From Cellulophaga algicola DSM 14237 (GTDB lineage: Bacteria; Bacteroidota; Bacteroidia; Flavobacteriales; Flavobacteriaceae), in contig NC_014934.1 in assembly GCF_000186265.1 (NCBI RefSeq), forward strand, positions 310,001-374,000: a stretch of DNA of 64,000 bases. The letters run 5' to 3'. Under the pieces are notes generated by a model, which saw nothing but the letters and a program-made list of their open reading frames with translations, was not told the origin of the DNA and searched no databases. Below, in pieces: positions 63,401-64,000 of this stretch (its first letter is position 1; each line of letters starts with the position of its first letter). Made by a program: the position numbers and the translations under genes.

Positions 63401-64000
63401 TATACAGTTACCAATCTCGTAACCAACCCAATCCCAACCTTAAGAAGTCCAAATGACCATACAGGAATAACAGATGGTCGTTTCTTAGCTATAGATATTA
63501 GCACCTTTTCAGATGTATATCCATCTCCAGTATTAAATGGTATTTTGTGGTCTAAAAACGGAATAGAAGTACAACCTAACCTAGAAATTACCTTCTCTCT
63601 TTGGGCTTATAACTTAATGCAAGTTAGTGGAAGTGGTAACAATCCTGAAATGACCATAGAATTGGTTGATGGATCTGGTACTGTTATTTCTAGTGTTGCT
63701 ACTGCAGCAATTCCTAAAAACACTAATGCAGACGACTGGCATAACCGAACAGTTACTTTTAACCCCGGAGCGAACACCGTTGTGGGAATTGTTATCCGTA
63801 ACAATGTAAATAGTAATGATGGTAATGATTTAATTATAGATGATATACAAGCATCTCAAGCCCCTGAAGTTTGTGAAAAAACACAAGATGTAACTGTTAT
63901 CGTAGAAGATAATAAAGAGTTTTCTGCACGTTTATTAGGAACGTCAGATCCTAGTTGTAACGCTGGAAGCGACGGAAGCATACGTTTTGAAGTAACTAAT
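57404..64000 (+). CDS. Giant SprB-like adhesin, cut by the window edge
   Basis: An open frame of 2,199 codons from ATG 57404 that continues past the window. Signal peptide (LLLLLIVLSFSSVSYAQ) first, then an IgGFc-binding-like domain (about 140-460), an Ig-like domain (about 470-545, YQWFEDGELIPGANSPSYAP), a DUF11-like domain (546-655, ATFTIKVKNLGLGPLTNL), a TSP3 block near 670, another near 1000, a second DUF11-like domain near 1075-1180 and, from about 1725, SprB-type repeats (GGTAPYQYSLDGGTTYQSP; GTYEYSFDGGTTFTST). A jelly-roll-like domain lies around 1950-2150. This is the layout of T9SS-delivered gliding adhesins. The C-terminal sorting domain would lie outside the window. Confidence 0.9.
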   Translation, partial: MKKQLLLLLIVLSFSSVSYAQLSDLHYLPPLKQGQNNQGIQNQAIYLSTPEPTTFTVNAYRGTNTSPIATFSISNVSPAVYTLSNGDNNITLVDNSNTGVVLTNSGLRFESPSGNKFYVNYRGYSASQAASLTSKGRVAMGTKFKWGGIPNLGEHSSKSNTLGIMATEDNTIINLFGYDPNCVFRLGNNVSGITANTYQITLNKNESFVFEAYVGNSPTQAQRDGWIGASITATKDIVISNGAMNFGRQTGSSNRDAGIDQPVPENKLGKDYVFVRGNGNTNGTTEFPLMIAIADNTQIFVNGGTTPIATINNGDYFEVPSSYYSSNTVGANMFVQTSKDTYAYQCMAGASEVYTQGLNFVAPVNCLLPDVMDNIPDIRNVAGTIMSGGVTIIAAVNTPDANIVVSDGSGTVSLPSSVPVAGTNDWKTFFIPNLNGDVSVQSTGPIAVGFFGYNGAQGVAGYFSGFDTVPEVTLEIRGGSGCFIGSEIFEASGNFDAYQWFEDGELIPGANSPSYAPSGAGEFYVRGTKGPCTYDSQTINALYCDPDVVLNKTVDKSEIVEGETATFTIKVKNLGLGPLTNLRITDNIPAGLTLVSNFTISGTFSGTIWNIGTLNGGESAELELVVRGDEIDILPLLSLVNIVTNTQDQTDNNITTDNPSARIIVHNDYDKDGVIDSIDLDDDNDGIYDSVEQLCTISSGVTFGSPSSTVQGGTPITEIFTNFNDLWRSSSASLNSTRPNLSHELLAFTSGGTTFSTGVLDDDIFDTNNNGLMDGIDTNNDGSADLNISESNWLGLTPSNNIYGEMTIEASLNDGDANNALGLTVVGDPSSDPLNPLLTNGQNSLDLGTGIANIGNNWVYEIDPIVASTVGDGVPDILLTQIAQPGGSGHIISLYDASGAPLGNAVQVQDSGSGALSTVVGSYKLDVYNANGSVFAANTTRDYRLATIELSEFGIPASSINDVAFLRLELSSNADIAFLAYNTDSFSGFCANLDTDMDGIPDHLDLDSDGDGCSDANEFYKSDTADGGDGGEYGTGVPAVDPTDGTVIAASYIPVFAPEIFLGNTAENLGGTDINGQAVTLGQSLEYVLRFQNTGDDNAVNYTIRNILPNNVTLDGVDFSDAPGASYTEDVANNTLNFTIPNNLVEVGDPEYSIRIAVSITGNCSDFVAACSSTLENIAYSTYQGVLNTNTFTDEGGSNSIGACERTIEVASNSILNDLSGCDVARTVQLCGDFTILTAGEGFLTYNWVLDTNNNGVIDASDTVLNDGDPDGDPRTYRTTVVGDFIVEKTTDGSCPNLIERIKVERFGTTQTNPIVDYFNQVNNDTNPDNDMQGEIATCSIDGDLLPKIYLCGAADEVTLQLGITDAQSISWQLLDEASCADSGEDCGNKNGTCTWSEISTLNNFTATDSGEYRVVLNYTNGCSSRFYFTVYKNELDLEFTSKNILCDTDGNIRITNVGSGYGFQLLDAISDAIVVPFSANNGPNFDIATNGTYKVQVTQLNPIDNTPIAGACIFETEDIGIREEDFTVTVTTTPEDCNDGGTIRVQVLNALPNYGYELRLDDGTNGGDGSLISTHPTINDNSYDFTGLTANDYIVITTTQDGCADTQNITVASIEELDLVAVTSENITCTAGIVNLSASGGLPSPIYEMAIYSKNGVPLYGDEAAVPDAAFTENSSFFFGYRGSPLTYYPGEEGDYTFILRDGNGCFGISNSVRIEDLGAPEITPTHSTITCADSATATLSVGVTGGTAPYQYSLDGGTTYQSPNTFNNLAAGIYTITVMDSSGETAATGCITSFDYEIDQPFRLNASAAILEDASCNPAGALVKILNPSGGDGTYEYSFDGGTTFTSTASSLLAPGDYDLVLRDGLDCTYEMNLTVPTAPADPSFTSSIAYDCDGLGTVTITPSNTTDFEYTYQLNGTDNAPIDNNIFTGVSNGSQTVTVGFSGTITPDQSTLFFENFGAGLSTKIAEIGTDYCYEPQTGAATACNRGPAGILVNGEYTVTNLVTNPIPTLRSPNDHTGITDGRFLAIDISTFSDVYPSPVLNGILWSKNGIEVQPNLEITFSLWAYNLMQVSGSGNNPEMTIELVDGSGTVISSVATAAIPKNTNADDWHNRTVTFNPGANTVVGIVIRNNVNSNDGNDLIIDDIQASQAPEVCEKTQDVTVIVEDNKEFSARLLGTSDPSCNAGSDGSIRFEVTN

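Overview
The window comes from an AT-rich chromosome of a member of the Bacteroidota, most likely a marine, gliding Flavobacteriaceae. The signs are type IX secretion (T9SS) adhesins with a CHU_C-type C-terminal domain, PorP/SprF and PorE-like partners, TAnnTTTG promoter boxes, weak Shine-Dalgarno signals, lipoprotein hydrolases and a xylan-degrading gene cluster. I cannot name the genus.

Layout. 0-7 kb (+): a serine hydrolase/OsmC fusion, a phospholipase D-like lipoprotein, a small secreted protein, a two-helix membrane sensor-like protein and a SulP anion transporter. 7.2-19.9 kb (-): a polysaccharide-utilisation region with two GH10 xylanases, a GH43 enzyme, a GH26-like glycosidase, SMP-30 and ThuA-type proteins, a DUF5916 outer-membrane protein and an alkaline phosphatase. 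No SusC/SusD pair lies in the window. Three decayed gene remnants sit in and beside this region. 20.4-21.7 kb: a tandem array of a 98-bp unit (12 full copies plus one degraded) carrying terminator-like hairpins, next to a tRNA-Pro(GGG) gene. 22-25.4 kb (+): SGNH hydrolase, GH20 hexosaminidase and lactonase. 25.4-35.5 kb: a two-component pair, DUF5606-def-ruvX, dapD, a surface-polymer transferase cluster, tsaC-like and cca genes. Right after cca lies a decayed partial copy of its own 3' end.

36.2-53.3 kb (+): a 4,720-residue T9SS cargo protein made largely of Asp-rich TSP3-type calcium-binding repeats, including six super-repeats of about 266 codons, followed by PorP/SprF and PorE-like genes. 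53.4-57.2 kb: heme A synthase, a pRiA4b ORF-3-like protein, a 37-kDa nucleoid-associated protein and a conserved protein of unknown function. From 57.4 kb to the window edge: the first 2,199 codons of a second giant SprB-like adhesin.

How the parts work together. The xylan cluster would cut, debranch and oxidise a plant or algal xylan. The giant adhesins with their PorP/SprF and OmpA-like partners would provide surface attachment or gliding. The least explained element is the 98-bp array. Its hairpins keep pairing through compensatory changes, and in the tRNA-proximal units they resemble the terminator of the neighbouring tRNA gene in inverted orientation.
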